64,000 nt of DNA, from assembly GCA_018697195.1 (NCBI GenBank), contig JAGMWU010000027.1, forward strand, positions 14,644,296 through 14,708,295. Direction: 5' to 3'. The position numbers were made by a program, and so were the translations under genes. How positions within the stretch are numbered: position 1 is the first letter of the stretch; every line of letters starts with the position of its first letter. Positions 10,353-20,184 of this stretch are shown piece by piece. The notes under the pieces were generated by a model. It had not been told where the DNA came from, made no database searches, and saw only the letters and a program-made list of their open reading frames with translations. Source of the stretch: Certhia americana (lineage: Eukaryota; Chordata; Aves; Passeriformes; Certhiidae).

Positions 10353-10582
10353 TGGAATAGCTGATATAGTTATGAACTGCCTGCTTGGTTGGGATAACAT
10401 CCACTGAATATATGATGAAGACCCCTGCTACTGATATGCCAACTATCAGGACCTGCCGTCAGAAGAAAGTGTGGACCAAAGCCCAAAACTCAAAGTGATA
10501 ATAAGAACAGACTAAAACCACAACCAAGAAATGCACATGCTCTAAAAGGGCAGGCCCAAGGAGGCGCCATGCTAAATTGTTC
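10353..10582 (+). mobile_element. ERV2 5' LTR, piece 1
   Basis: It aligns from TGGAATAGCTGATATAG with the 3' LTR at 28713 through GCCATGCTAAAT-GTTC, where the CR1 begins. The five bases before TGG (AGTAA) are the same at both LTRs, so the true left edge may lie slightly further out. Confidence 0.85.
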
Positions 10583-12251
10583 ACAGAATCACAGAATTTT
10601 TAGGTTGGAAGAGACCTTCAAGATCATCGAGTCCAACCCATGCTCTGACACCTCAACTAGACCATGGCAGCAAGTGCCACATCCAGTCTTATTTGAAACA
10701 CATCCAGGGATAGTGACTCCACCACCTCCCCGGGCAGGCCATTCCAGTACTTTGCCACTCTTTCTGTAAAAAACTTTTTCCTAATATCCAACCTATATTT
10801 CCCTTGGCGCAGCTTGAGACTGTGTCCTCTCGTTCTGTCCATTGTTGCCTGCAGAAAGAGACCAATCCCCAACTGACCACAACTACTCTTCAGGAAGTTG
10901 TAGAGAGTGATAAGGTCACCTCTGAGTCTCCTTCTCTTCAGGCTAAACAACCCCAGCTCCCTCAGTCTTTCTTTATATGGCTTGTGTTCCAAGCCCCTCA
11001 CCAGCCTCGTTGCACTCTTCTGGATGTGCTCAAGCATCTCAATGTCCTTCCTAAACTGAGGGGCCCAGAACTGGACACAGTACTCAAGGTGTGGCCTCAC
11101 CAGTGCCAAGTACAGGGGGAAAAATGACCTCCCTGGTCCTGCTGGCCACACTATTTCTGATACAGGCCAGGATGCCATTGGCCTTCCTGGCCACCAGGGC
11201 ACACTGCTGCCTGATGTTCAGCCAGCTGCCGACTAGCACCCCCAGGTCCCTTTCTGCCTGAACACTGTCCAACCACACCATCCCCAGTCTATAACGTTGC
11301 AGGGGGTTATTGTGACCAAAGTGCAGGACTCGGCACTTGGACTTATTAAACTGCATCTTGTTGGACTCTGCCCATTCATCCAACCGATACAGGTCTCTCT
11401 GCAAAGCCCTTTGTCCATTCCAACAGATGGACACATGCTCCCAGATTTGTGTCATCTGCAAATTTACTGATGAAAGCCTCAATACCCTCATCCATGTCAT
11501 CAATAAAAATACTGAACAGAGCTGGCCCCAGCACAGAACCCTGAGGGACACCACTGGTGACTGGATGCCAGGTGGATGCAGCATCGTTCACTACCACTCT
11601 CTGGGCCCAGCCATCCAGCCAGTTCCTAACCCAGCACAGAGTGCTCCTGTCCAAGCCACCGGCTTCCAGCTTATCCAGTAGTATGCTATGGGAGACAGTG
11701 TCAAAGTCCTTGCTGAAATCCAAATATACAATATCTACAGCCTTCCCTGCATCCCCCAGGTGGGTCACCTGGTCATAAAAGGAGATCAGGTTGGTCAAAC
11801 ATGACCTACCCCTCATAAATCCAAGTTGGCTGGGTCTGATACCCTGGCCATCCTGTAAATTTTGTGTGATGACACTCAATATAAACCGCTCCATTATCTT
11901 ACCAGGTACTGAGGTCAGGCTGACTGGTCTGTAATTACCAGGATCCTCCTTCTTACTCTTTTTGTGAATGGGTGTCACATTGACCAGCTTCAGGTCATCC
12001 AGAACCTCACCAGTGAGCCAGGACTGCTGGTAAATGACGGAGAGTGGCTTTGCAAGCTCATCTGCCAGCTCTCTCATCACCCTGGGATGGATCTCATCTG
12101 GTCCCATAGATTTATGGATATCCAAGCATTTCAGCAGTTTTCAAACTGCCTCCTTTTGGATAATGGAGGGATCATTCTGTTTCCTGACACCATCAACCAA
12201 CCCAAGAGGACAGTTGTCTTGAAGACAAGTTGTCTTCCCACTAAAAACTGA
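10583..12251 (-). mobile_element. CR1 LINE, 5'-truncated, inserted in the ERV2 5' LTR
   Basis: The 3' end lies at 10583 with the CR1 hallmark ACAGAATCACAGAATTTT (minus strand ATTCTGTG repeats), preceded by the reverse transcriptase C-terminus. The 5' truncation is at about 12251, after which ERV2 LTR sequence resumes (TAGTTCCTGGAATATG). The uninterrupted LTR copy at 28937-28960 shows the pre-insertion site. Confidence 0.92.
10657..12251 (-). pseudogene. CR1 ORF2 reverse transcriptase (frameshifted)
   Basis: Three overlapping frames together give a CR1 RT: 12125-11376 ([21 protein letters not shown] and FADDT catalytic box near 11450), a middle part 11584-11084, and 11202-10657 ([14 protein letters not shown] to the C-terminal end). 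Frame changes near 11400 and 11150 break it, and the endonuclease domain is missing because of 5' truncation. The enzyme primes reverse transcription at a nick in target DNA; this copy is dead. Confidence 0.9.
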
Positions 12252-12309
12252 GGCAACTAGTTCCTGGAATATGTAAAATAGTTTTGTGGAAAAGATGAAT
12301 ATGCAATAG
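12252..12309 (+). mobile_element. ERV2 5' LTR, piece 2
   Basis: CTAGTTCCTGGAATATG through GAATATGCAATAG matches 28936-28988 of the 3' LTR. Bounded on the left by the CR1 and on the right by ERV3; its last five bases AATAG are the left copy of the ERV3 target duplication. Confidence 0.9.
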
Positions 12310-12890
12310 TGTCCTGTTTTAGGGCAAGTTTGGGGAGAAACTCCCAAAGGGGCCTCTTCAGAGAGCAAACTCCCACGGCCCCTCCCCACCCCCACTGGTT
12401 TGGGAATGATTCCTCGGAGAGAAGTGGAAAGAAAACTGTTTATTTAACAGACAGAGCACCCCTCAACACACAAGATGAACAATCACCATTCTGATGAGAT
12501 AAAAAATTCAGACAGTCTCTCTATGGGGAGTGGTCGGTCTATTATTGGTCTCTCCGGCGCTGGGCAGACTGCTGCAGACCACAGAGTGCAGACTCTTGGT
12601 GTTTCCCAGGTCCCAGTCTGGAGCAGGCTTGAATGATTCCACGAAGGAGAGAGGGAAAGGAAAGCAGTCTGGAGTAATCTTGGACTGTCTAGCTAAACTA
12701 ACTAAAGAGGTAAGCAGCAGCAAAAGCAGCAGCAGAAAGCAGCACCCTGTGTCTGTGTCCCTCCGACTATTATCCGCACACTGATATCAAAACCAAAACA
12801 AAACTTCCCCGAGCCAGTCTTGAAGAACATCTCCATCCCAAACAGAACAGATGATTGGGGATACAAACTTCACAACATCACCCCAGGACA
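12310..12890 (-). mobile_element. ERV3 3' LTR (581 bp)
   Basis: TGTCCTG to AGGACA. On the minus strand AAATAAAC at about 12438 is the poly(A) signal. Near-identical to 18514-19133 and to the solo LTR 33256-33877; a CAG/AGC-rich simple stretch at 12714-12745 varies in length between copies. Confidence 0.95.
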
Positions 12891-12902
12891 TTCCACCCCT
12901 TA
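12891..12902 (-). other. ERV3 polypurine tract
   Basis: Minus-strand AAGGGGTGGAA directly abuts the 3' LTR, the expected plus-strand primer. ERV4 has the same motif at 56957. Confidence 0.8.
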
Positions 12903-13162
12903 TCGCCATATCGTCAACATAATACCAACATAATGCATTTTATTAAGAACTTCCATCTGTTCCCCTCAAAAATTGCAGGCAATCCATTTTGCCCCCATCG
13001 CATCCCCACACCTTCACTGCATCCTGGCCCCATACTACAGAGCTGCAGGATTCCCCACTTCATTTTCCTCACTCAAAACACCATCTTTCACTTGCTCAGA
13101 CCTTTGACACACATTTCCTTCTCCATCATTCACTTGCTCAGACCTTTAACACTTACATATCA
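12903..13162. other. ERV3 region between integrase and polypurine tract
   Basis: Non-coding, C/T-rich on the plus strand, with a short repeated phrase CACTTGCTCAGACCTTT at about 13091 and 13131. No env or dUTPase frame. Confidence 0.6.
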
Positions 13163-14455
13163 TTATCGTCCCATAATCAGATCTCCCTGAGGTACACATC
13201 GTGTTGTTCCATCTCTCTGCATAATCCACCATGTACAACCCGGTCCCTGAGCAAAGACAACCCCACGAATGGGTTTGTCTGCACTCAAGGCAGAATTGAT
13301 CCACACAGTCTTTCTTAACAAACCTCTGACATGTACCACTGGGACTTTATCTCTATCTATTATATTGGGGGACTCAGACTGGGCAGGACCTGCTTGGTTG
13401 GTGGAACCCCAAGTGTTAACTAGCCAGATGGCCTTTGCTACATGCTGCTCCCAATTTTTAAAAGATCCCCCACCCAAGGCTTTCCAATGGGTTTTTAACA
13501 GTCCATTGTACCTCTCCACCTTGCCTGCAGCTGGTGCATGGTAGGGGATAGGGTACACCCATTCAATACCATGTTCTCTAGCCCAGGTGTTGATAAGGCT
13601 GTTTTTGAAATGAGTCTCATTGTCTGACTCAATACTCTCAGGGGTACCATGCATCCACAGGACCTGCTTTTCCAGGCCCAGGATGGTGTTCCGGGCAGTA
13701 GCATGAGGCACAGGGTAGGTCTCCAACCATCCAGTGGTGGCCTCCACCATGGTCAGCACGTAGCGCTTGCCTTGGCGGGTTTGGGGCAGTGTGATGTAAT
13801 CAATCTGCCAGGCCTCCCCATACTTGTACTTGGACCACCGCCCACTGTACCAGAGGGGCTTCAGCCTCTTGGCCTGTTTGATGGCAGCACATGTCTCACA
13901 GTCGTGGATAACCTGAGAAATACTGTCCATGGTTAGATCCACCCCTCGGTCTCGTGCCCACTTATAGGTGGCATCCCTACCCTGATGGCCTGAGACATCA
14001 TGGGCCCATCGAGCTAGGAACAACTCTCCCTTGTGTTCCCAATTTAAGTTTATGTTCAACACCTCTAACTTTGCAGCATGATCTACTTGCTTATTGTTTT
14101 GGTGCTCCTCACTAGCTCTGCTCTTGGGGACATGAGCATCTACGTGGCGGACTTTCACAGGCAACCTCTCTACCCTGGTAGCAATGTCTTTCCACTCTTC
14201 AGCAGCCCAGCTTGGTTTCCCTCTACGCTGCCAGCTGGCCTCTTTCCACCTCTCCAGCCACCCCCACAGAGCATTGGCTACCATGCATGAGTCAGTGTAG
14301 AGGTAGAGCTTTGGCCACCTCTCTCTTTCTGCAATGTCCAGAGCCAGTTGAACAGCATTGAGTTCCGCAAGTTGGCTTGATCCCCCTTCTCCTTCAGTAG
14401 CCTCTGCTACCTGTCGTGTGGGGCTCCATACGGCTGCTTTCCACTTCAGGTTCAT
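13163..14455 (-). CDS. pol: ERV3 pol, RNase H and integrase part (open, 430 aa)
   Basis: The frame starts inside RNase H (a TDS motif in YLYTDSCMVAN, with Asp/Glu residues around it) and runs through integrase to the stop. The integrase zinc domain is present (HDVSGH, then CETC: an H-x4-H plus C-x2-C pattern). The catalytic Asp, Asp and Glu are visible in WQIDYI, ESDN and KVERYNG, so the DDE triad is intact. A beta-rich C-terminal part ends GDLIMGR. The ATG is merely the first in the frame: the real protein would come from upstream pol, which is broken at 14896-14579. Domain integrity is striking next to the upstream damage. Confidence 0.88.
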   Translation of the reverse strand: MNLKWKAAVWSPTRQVAEATEGEGGSSQLAELNAVQLALDIAERERWPKLYLYTDSCMVANALWGWLERWKEASWQRRGKPSWAAEEWKDIATRVERLPVKVRHVDAHVPKSRASEEHQNNKQVDHAAKLEVLNINLNWEHKGELFLARWAHDVSGHQGRDATYKWARDRGVDLTMDSISQVIHDCETCAAIKQAKRLKPLWYSGRWSKYKYGEAWQIDYITLPQTRQGKRYVLTMVEATTGWLETYPVPHATARNTILGLEKQVLWMHGTPESIESDNETHFKNSLINTWAREHGIEWVYPIPYHAPAAGKVERYNGLLKTHWKALGGGSFKNWEQHVAKAIWLVNTWGSTNQAGPAQSESPNIIDRDKVPVVHVRGLLRKTVWINSALSADKPIRGVVFAQGPGCTWWIMQRDGTTRCVPQGDLIMGR

Positions 14456-14896
14456 CCCTACGATGTGACAGGAACTGTCAGTGAAAAGAGCATAGTGTTT
14501 TTCCTCTGCTGGTAGTTGATTATATGGTGGAGCCTCTTCAGCACGGGTTACTGGTTCTTGTTCTTCATTTGTGACACTAAAAGTTTCACCTTAGGTCCAG
14601 TTTGTAATTACCTCTAAAATCGCAGGGCGATTCAGTTTACCAATATGGGCATGCTGTGTGATAAGAGCAATCCACTTGCTCCATGTAGCACTGGTGGCAT
14701 GGTGGGTGGAAGGAACCTTGCCTTTGAACATCTACCCCAGCACTGGTATTCGGGGTGCCAGGAGGAGTTGTGTTTCTGTCCCAATCACTTCTGAGGCAGC
14801 TTGGACTCCTTCATAGGCAGCCAAGATTTGTTTCTCTGTTGGAGTATAGTTGGCTTCTGACCCTCTGTAGCTTCGACTCCAAAATCCAAGTGGTCA
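14456..14896 (-). pseudogene. ERV3 pol linker, multiple lesions
   Basis: Between RT and RNase H the frame has TGA at 14896-14894 and TAG at 14734-14732. A one-base loss near 14641 then shifts the frame, a TAA lies at 14594 in the shifted phase, and an A5 run at 14579-14583 shifts it back. The orphan fragment at 45780-46190 covers part of this same stretch and reads Trp at the 14734 position. Confidence 0.8.
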
Positions 14897-16342
14897 ACCC
14901 CGAGACTCCCCAGGCACCTTCTGCCAAAGGCTCCAGGACAGACCATGGCTCCCGGCTGCAGAGTAGAGCATGTTCTTCACATTTGGTCCTGTCCTGACTG
15001 GGCCAAGGGCTACTGCATGAGCGATCTCCTGCTTAATCTGGGCAAAAGCTTGTTGCTGCTCAGGGCCCCAATGGAAATCCTTCTTCTTGCGAGTGACCAG
15101 GTAAAGAGGGCTCATGATCTCACTGTACTCCAGAATATGCATTCTCCAAAAGCGTATGGCGCCTAGGAAAGCTTGTGTCTCCTTCTTGTTGGTTGGTGGA
15201 GACATCGCAGTGATCTTGTTAATGACATCAGTGGGAATCTGACGCTGTCCATCTCCCCACTTTACTCCTAAAAACTGAATCTCACCAGCTGGCCCTTTAA
15301 CTTTGCTCTTCTTAATGGCAAAACCAGCTTCCAGGAGGATTTGGATGATTTTCTCTCCTTTCCCAAACACTTCTGCAGCTGTGTTCCCCCATACAATGAT
15401 GTCATCAATGTACTGTAGATGTTCTGGAACCTTACCCTTTTCCAGTGCAGCCTGGATCAGTCCATGGCAGATGGTAGGACTGTGCTTCCACCCCTGGGGC
15501 AGTCGGTTCCAGGTATACTGCACTCTCCTCCATGTGAAGGGAAACTGAGGCCTGCATTCTACTGCTAAAGGAATGGAGAAAAATGCATTGGCAATGTCAA
15601 TAGTGGCATACCACTTCGCTGCCTTGGACTCCAGCTCATACTGGAGCTCCAATATGTCTGGCACGGCAGCACTCAGTGGTGGAGTCACTTCATTCAATGC
15701 ACGGTAGTCTACCGTCAATCTCCATTCTCCTTCAGATTTACGCACAGGCCAAATTGGGCTGTTGAAGGGTGAGTGGGTTTTGCTAACCACCCCTTGGCTC
15801 TCCAGTTCTCGCATCATCTTATGGATGGGAACCACAGCATCTTTTGTTCTATACTGTCGGCGGTGCACTATCGACATGGCAATTGGTACTTGCTGCTCTT
15901 CTCCCCTCAGAAGTCCTACAGTAGATGGATTCTCGGACAGTCCAGGCAAGGTGTTCAATTGCTGGATGCCCTCAGTCACTACAGTCGCTATTCCAAGCGC
16001 CCACCGGAGTCCTTTTGGGTCTTTGAAATACCCGCTTTGGAGGTAATCTATGCCCAAAATACATGGGGCTTCTGGGCCAGTCACAATAGAATGTTTCTTC
16101 CAGTCATTCCCTGTCAGGCTCACATCAGCTTCCACCAAGGTAAAATCTTGTGAGCCCCCGGTCACACCAGCAATGGAAACAGATTCTGTCCCCACATGTC
16201 TTGATGGGATCAACGTGAACTGCTCACCAGTGTCCACCAAAGCTTTATATTTCTGAGGTTCAGATGTGCCAGGCCAACCAACACACACCGTCCAAAAACC
16301 ACGGTTTTCCCTAACCTCTGCTTGGCTAGAGGCAGGGCCCCT
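14897..16342 (-). CDS. pol: ERV3 protease-reverse transcriptase part of pol (open frame)
   Basis: It follows the gag UAG in phase. Retropepsin is recognised by ALVDTGEQFTLIP (16240 region) and a later ILGIDYL. RT runs from about residue 130 with the VDYRALNE block, LPQGWKHSP and YIDD at 15401-15412, which is the intact catalytic box. The thumb and connection follow (GPEQQQAFAQIK). The sequence style matches ERVL/spumavirus-like class III polymerases, and the domain order PR-RT is normal. It stops at 14896-14894 by a TGA, so no full Pol would be made. The first ATG in the frame is at 16288, but expression would come as Gag-Pol. Confidence 0.9.
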
Positions 16343-17394
16343 CTAAGCTTGGTTACCCTTTTTCCCTTGGGCATATGTCTTGGAGGTTCCTTCAAGAGGG
16401 TCAGACATGGCATCATCATCATCATACCTGGCAGTTCGGCTACGGGCAACTAGAGCTGCTTTTCTTTTGGTGGAACTTCCTCTCTGAGTTTTGCATTCCT
16501 TGAATTCATGCACCCGTTGTGCCAGAGCAGCAGTAGATTTTCTATCCCATCGCCTCATGTTTTCTCCGCAGTCACACAGGAAGAACCACAGCTCAGTTCG
16601 TGGGGTGTACTTTCTCTCTCCATCTGGGGAGCATCTGCGTTGCGTACCAGAACCTCTGATCTGTACTGACGAGATTTGGAGAAGGTCCTCTTTAATTTCC
16701 TCCCTGAGTTTCTGATGATTCTCCTCTATCTTGTCCTCTAATTTTTGCAGACGTGTTCCACCACTGTAATTCTGGCATGTGTTGGGCTGTGTACAGCATC
16801 TGCATATGCTCAGAGCTTTTTTGCCACATCAAGCACGGTCTCATCTCTATCATCTCGCTTCATTATGGCTAAAGCAGAAGCATATTTATGTGGCCCAAGT
16901 TGTACAATTTTTCGCCACATCACAGATGTACATGGTACCAAGTCTGGATTACTAGTTGTTATGTCATCTGAGAAGATAATCTCAGCCACTGCCATTTCTC
17001 TCAAGCGTTGGATCCCTTGTTCTACGGTCTTCCACTGGGTTTGCTGCATATAGAGATCATCTGCACACAGGTATTTTTGTGCTACACTTTCCAGGACCCG
17101 TGCCCAGAGGCTGTGAGGGTTAATCCCCCTCATCATTCCTTGGTCGATGGCGGGATCATGTGACAGGGATCCCAAATGCCTCGCTTCAGTGCCATCCAGG
17201 ATTGTAGCCTCACCTGCAGCATCCCAAAGACAGACTAACCAACTAATTATAGATTCATCAGATCGTCGGGTGTAATCCTTCCTTAGGCCATGAAGGTTCT
17301 TCAGAGAAAAGAACTCAATATTGGCTTCTGATTTTGTGCCTGTTGCTTTGACTGCAGGTTTTATGTCAGGAGGTGTTGAGGGTCCTTCTCCACT

Positions 17395-17441
<47 letters not shown>

Positions 17442-17451
17442 NNNNNNNNNN

Positions 17452-17501
<50 letters not shown>

Positions 17502-18166
17502 CTGGTCTTGTCTGTGCACTTTCCACTTCTCGTGCTAGTTGCAGCGGCCATTGGTTGAGGCTTACTGTCGGGTTTAGCTACTGGCATCATAACTGAAGGG
17601 TTGGCTGCAGCCTGAGTGACTGAGAGAGCTGTTGATTTATCTCCCTGCCCCCCTGCCTCTGTCTGCTGCCCTACACTATCTAGCAGTGTGCGATAAGCCT
17701 ATGCCCGGGCCCAGCTTACTGCAATGATTTTTTTCTCCTTAGGGTCATCATAGTACTTCTCTTTCAGATATTTCCCCACCTCAGCTGGGTTCTGAATTTG
17801 TTCATGTGGAAAGTCCCAGACTATAGGGTCAGAGAATTCCTTCAGGATTTGGCCCATATCCTCCCATTTCCCACATCACTCAGGATTTTTCCTGCCTGGG
17901 TTTACTACTGGGTTAGGGGTCTCATCAGCCCCTCTAGCAATCTCAGCCTTCATTTTAGAGAAGCTGCAGACTGTAAAGAAGAAGCTTACCAGATTAAATA
18001 CCAGGAAGATAGTCTCTTTAACACTCAGGGGAAACTGAACATTCTCCCATAGGAATGTAACAGATTCAGAGAAGAAGGAAAGCAAAGGCTGAAAAGCCTC
18101 ATCCCCTGCTCCTCCTCCTCCTCCTCTAACAAACTGGGTGCATAACCATAGCCATGAACCATTCAT
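16343..18166 (-). pseudogene. gag: ERV3 gag (several stops, poly-Asp tract)
   Basis: The N-terminal part (18166-17876) has a hydrophobic segment and ends in TGA just before a CGKWEDMG motif; the same phase then reads on with a further stop near 17700. The part at 17526-16810 contains a long Asp run encoded by a (GAT)n microsatellite, then a capsid-like segment that aligns with the ERVL fragment at 51565-51837 (DESI-SWL-WD-A, ARHLGSLS, AIDQG). The last part (16558-16343) is Lys/Arg-rich (nucleocapsid-like, no zinc knuckle seen) and includes another short Asp run. It ends in UAG at 16345-16343, in the same phase as pro-pol. Confidence 0.78.
17394..17499. repeat. (ATC)n microsatellite with 10-N gap
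   Basis: Uninterrupted CAT/ATC triplets flank an assembly gap at 17442-17451, so the true repeat length is unknown. It lies within ERV3 gag and encodes Asp on the gag strand. Confidence 0.97.
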
Positions 18167-18488
18167 ACCTGGAACAGACCCAGCACCTTTATAAGCTTCC
18201 TACAAAGCATTACCACCAAACTCAGCAGGATCGCTATTCTAGTCACTGCTCCTCTGCTGTAAAAGCTACGTATGAGGGACAGTACTAGAGCTCTTTCTGG
18301 ATAAGAAAATAAACCTAGGGACCATAGAGGTATTATAATCTCAAAAAACCCTAGGGACCAGAAATACATGCAAGCTTTCACCCCAAGACATTATCAGTTC
18401 AAAAAATATGATTATTAAATGCTTTATACTAATACAAAGTAATGCCAGCTGAAATTCAATCAGAAAAGGTTTTTTTCCACTCTCTCGA

Positions 18489-18508
18489 GCCCCACAGGTT
18501 GGGCGCCA
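18489..18508 (-). other. ERV3 primer binding site, tRNA-Lys-like
   Basis: Minus-strand TGGCGCCCAAC is identical to the start of a tRNA-Lys primer site; the next bases (CTGTGGGGC) resemble it with two extra bases. It starts 5 bases inside the LTR edge at 18514. Confidence 0.7.
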
Positions 18509-18513
18509 ATTCT

Positions 18514-19133
18514 TGTCCTGTTTTAGGGCAAGTTTGGGGAGAAACTCCCAAAGGGGCCTCTTCAGAGAGCAAACTCCCACGGCCCCTCCCCACCCCCACC
18601 GGTTTGGGAATGATTCCTCGGAGAGAAGTGGAAAGAAACCTGTTTATTTAACAGACAGAGCACCCCGCAACACACAAGATGAACAATCACCGTTCTGATG
18701 AGATAAAAAATTCAGACAGTCTCTCTATGGGGAGTGGTCGCTCTGTTATTGGTCTCTCCGGCGCTGGGCAGACTGCTGCAGGACACAGAGTGCAGACTCT
18801 TGGTGTTTCCCAGGTCCCAGTCTGGAGCAGGCTTGAATGATTCCACGAAGGAGAGAGGGAAAGGAAAGCAGTCTGGAGTAATCTTGGACTGTCTAGCTAA
18901 ACTAACTAAAGAGGTAGGAAGAAGCAAAAGCAAGCAAGCAAGCAAGCAAGGCGGCAAGCAGCAGCAACAGCATCTACAAAATCAACACCCTGTGTCCGTG
19001 TCCCTCCGACTATTATCCGCACACTGATAACAAAACCAAAACAAAACTTCCCCGAGCCAGTCTTGAAGAACATCTCCAGCCCAAACAGAACAGACGATTG
19101 GGGATACAAACCTCACAACATCACTCCAGGACA
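18514..19133 (-). mobile_element. ERV3 5' LTR (620 bp)
   Basis: TGTCCTG to AGGACA, partner of 12310-12890. It is longer owing to an AAGC/AGC-rich simple stretch at 18919-18970. Confidence 0.95.
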
Positions 19134-19138
19134 AATAG

Positions 19139-19308
19139 GCTGATGCAACAGAAAAGTTCTTTATAGTGTGTCTCCAAGCACAGTAAGTGTGCTCTTGGCT
19201 GAATGCCAAGCAGCCGAACATAAAAACTTTGCTTTATTGTCTTTGTCTCTTAATGTCATTTATTAAACTTTTAAATTTTAACAGGAGAGTGAACCTCATT
19301 TTTTCACA
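19139..19308 (+). mobile_element. ERV2 5' LTR, piece 3 (R/U5)
   Basis: GCTGATGCAACAGAAAAG onwards matches 28989-29158. ATAAAAAC and ATTAAAC lie near the poly(A) region; the LTR ends TTTTCACA two bases before the primer site. The AATAG at 19134-19138 is the right ERV3 target duplication. Confidence 0.9.
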
Positions 19309-19310
19309 AT

Positions 19311-19328
19311 TGGGGGCTCATCTTGGAT
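19311..19328 (+). other. ERV2 primer binding site, tRNA-Pro-like
   Basis: TGGGGGCTCATCTTGGAT matches the tRNA-Pro primer site with three changes and lies 2 bases after the LTR end. Confidence 0.8.
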
Positions 19329-20184
19329 ATAACATGTCACCTCTGCGGCCCCAGGAGATCCAGAGCGCGGATGGCTTGGTCCTGCCGAATTTGGCAGGTC
19401 CCGCTCCGTGTCCTCTGGTGTAAATCTGTGGCTGCTGGTCAACCCCCCGTGGACAAGAGAGAGACCAATAAAGCAAAGGAAGGGAAAAAGGCTCCCAAAA
19501 CCATGGAACTTAGCCCCTCAATTCTTGTGCACGAAGACCTGGAAAAGAAAAAAGATTGTAAGTATTTTTCAGTGGGGCAGTTATGGGGGATGAAAGGTAT
19601 GTGAATGAGATGCAGGCTGGCTATTCCAGATCTGCAAAGTGAGTGGGAGTCTCTGAATGCTGTGGTTCCAGAGAAAATATGGCCAGAAAGGAGACAAAGT
19701 GAAAAATAAAAAGATTGAAAGATCCCCCGGGGTTACTGGGACTGGGTCTCGGGGAGGGGTTGGATCCCTTGGAGAAAAGGGAGCAGGGTTTCCTAGCACA
19801 ATCCACTAGGAAATGGGATAAAAGTGTGGACCCCATAAAGTTGCCAGATTGAGGGATATACCCAAGAGCATCTGGGGTTAGACAAGATTGCGGGACTGAG
19901 GGATATATCCAAGAGAAACTGGGGTTGGGAAACAACATTTAAGAATTTACAATACCCATGCGTGAATGTTAACAAGTAACTTGAAAGTAAAAGTACCTTA
20001 ATATTGTGTTGCCCTGTTGTGAGTGAGAATGAGTGAGAAATAGTAAAGAAATAAATGAGAGTGAGTGTGAATGAATGGGAATATACATAATATAGATTGT
20101 TACTTTAAAGTTTAACTTTGTCTTCTGGAGGAAGGTGAATTGTATTATATTATAGGAAAGGAAAGCTTTTCTGTGCTGGGGGGG
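19329..20184 (+). other. ERV2 leader
   Basis: Non-coding leader between primer site and gag. A GTAAGT at about 19558 could be the splice donor. A purine-rich stretch and an imperfectly repeated phrase (GAGGGATATACCCAAGAG and GAGGGATATATCCAAGAG, ~19851 and ~19900) are present. The 55-bp repeats of ERV1 are not present. Confidence 0.6.

Larger units (their letters stand above)
12310..19133 (-). mobile_element. ERV3: complete ERVL-type provirus inserted in the ERV2 5' LTR
   Basis: Two LTRs starting TGTCCTG and ending AGGACA bound the element, with AATAG duplicated at 12305-12309 and 19134-19138; the empty site AATAGG is seen once in the ERV2 3' LTR (28984-28989). Minus-strand order: LTR, tRNA-Lys-like primer site, gag, UAG, protease-RT-RNase H-integrase in the same frame, polypurine tract, LTR. 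No env is present, as expected for class III ERVL. The two LTRs differ at roughly 2-3% of aligned sites by eye plus a simple-repeat length change, so the insertion is fairly recent. Pol carries several lesions. Confidence 0.95.

Noticed and set aside
17394..17499. Triplet array read as poly-His or poly-Ser on the plus strand
   Set aside because: These are other phases of the microsatellite. Only the Asp phase on the minus strand belongs to a gag frame.
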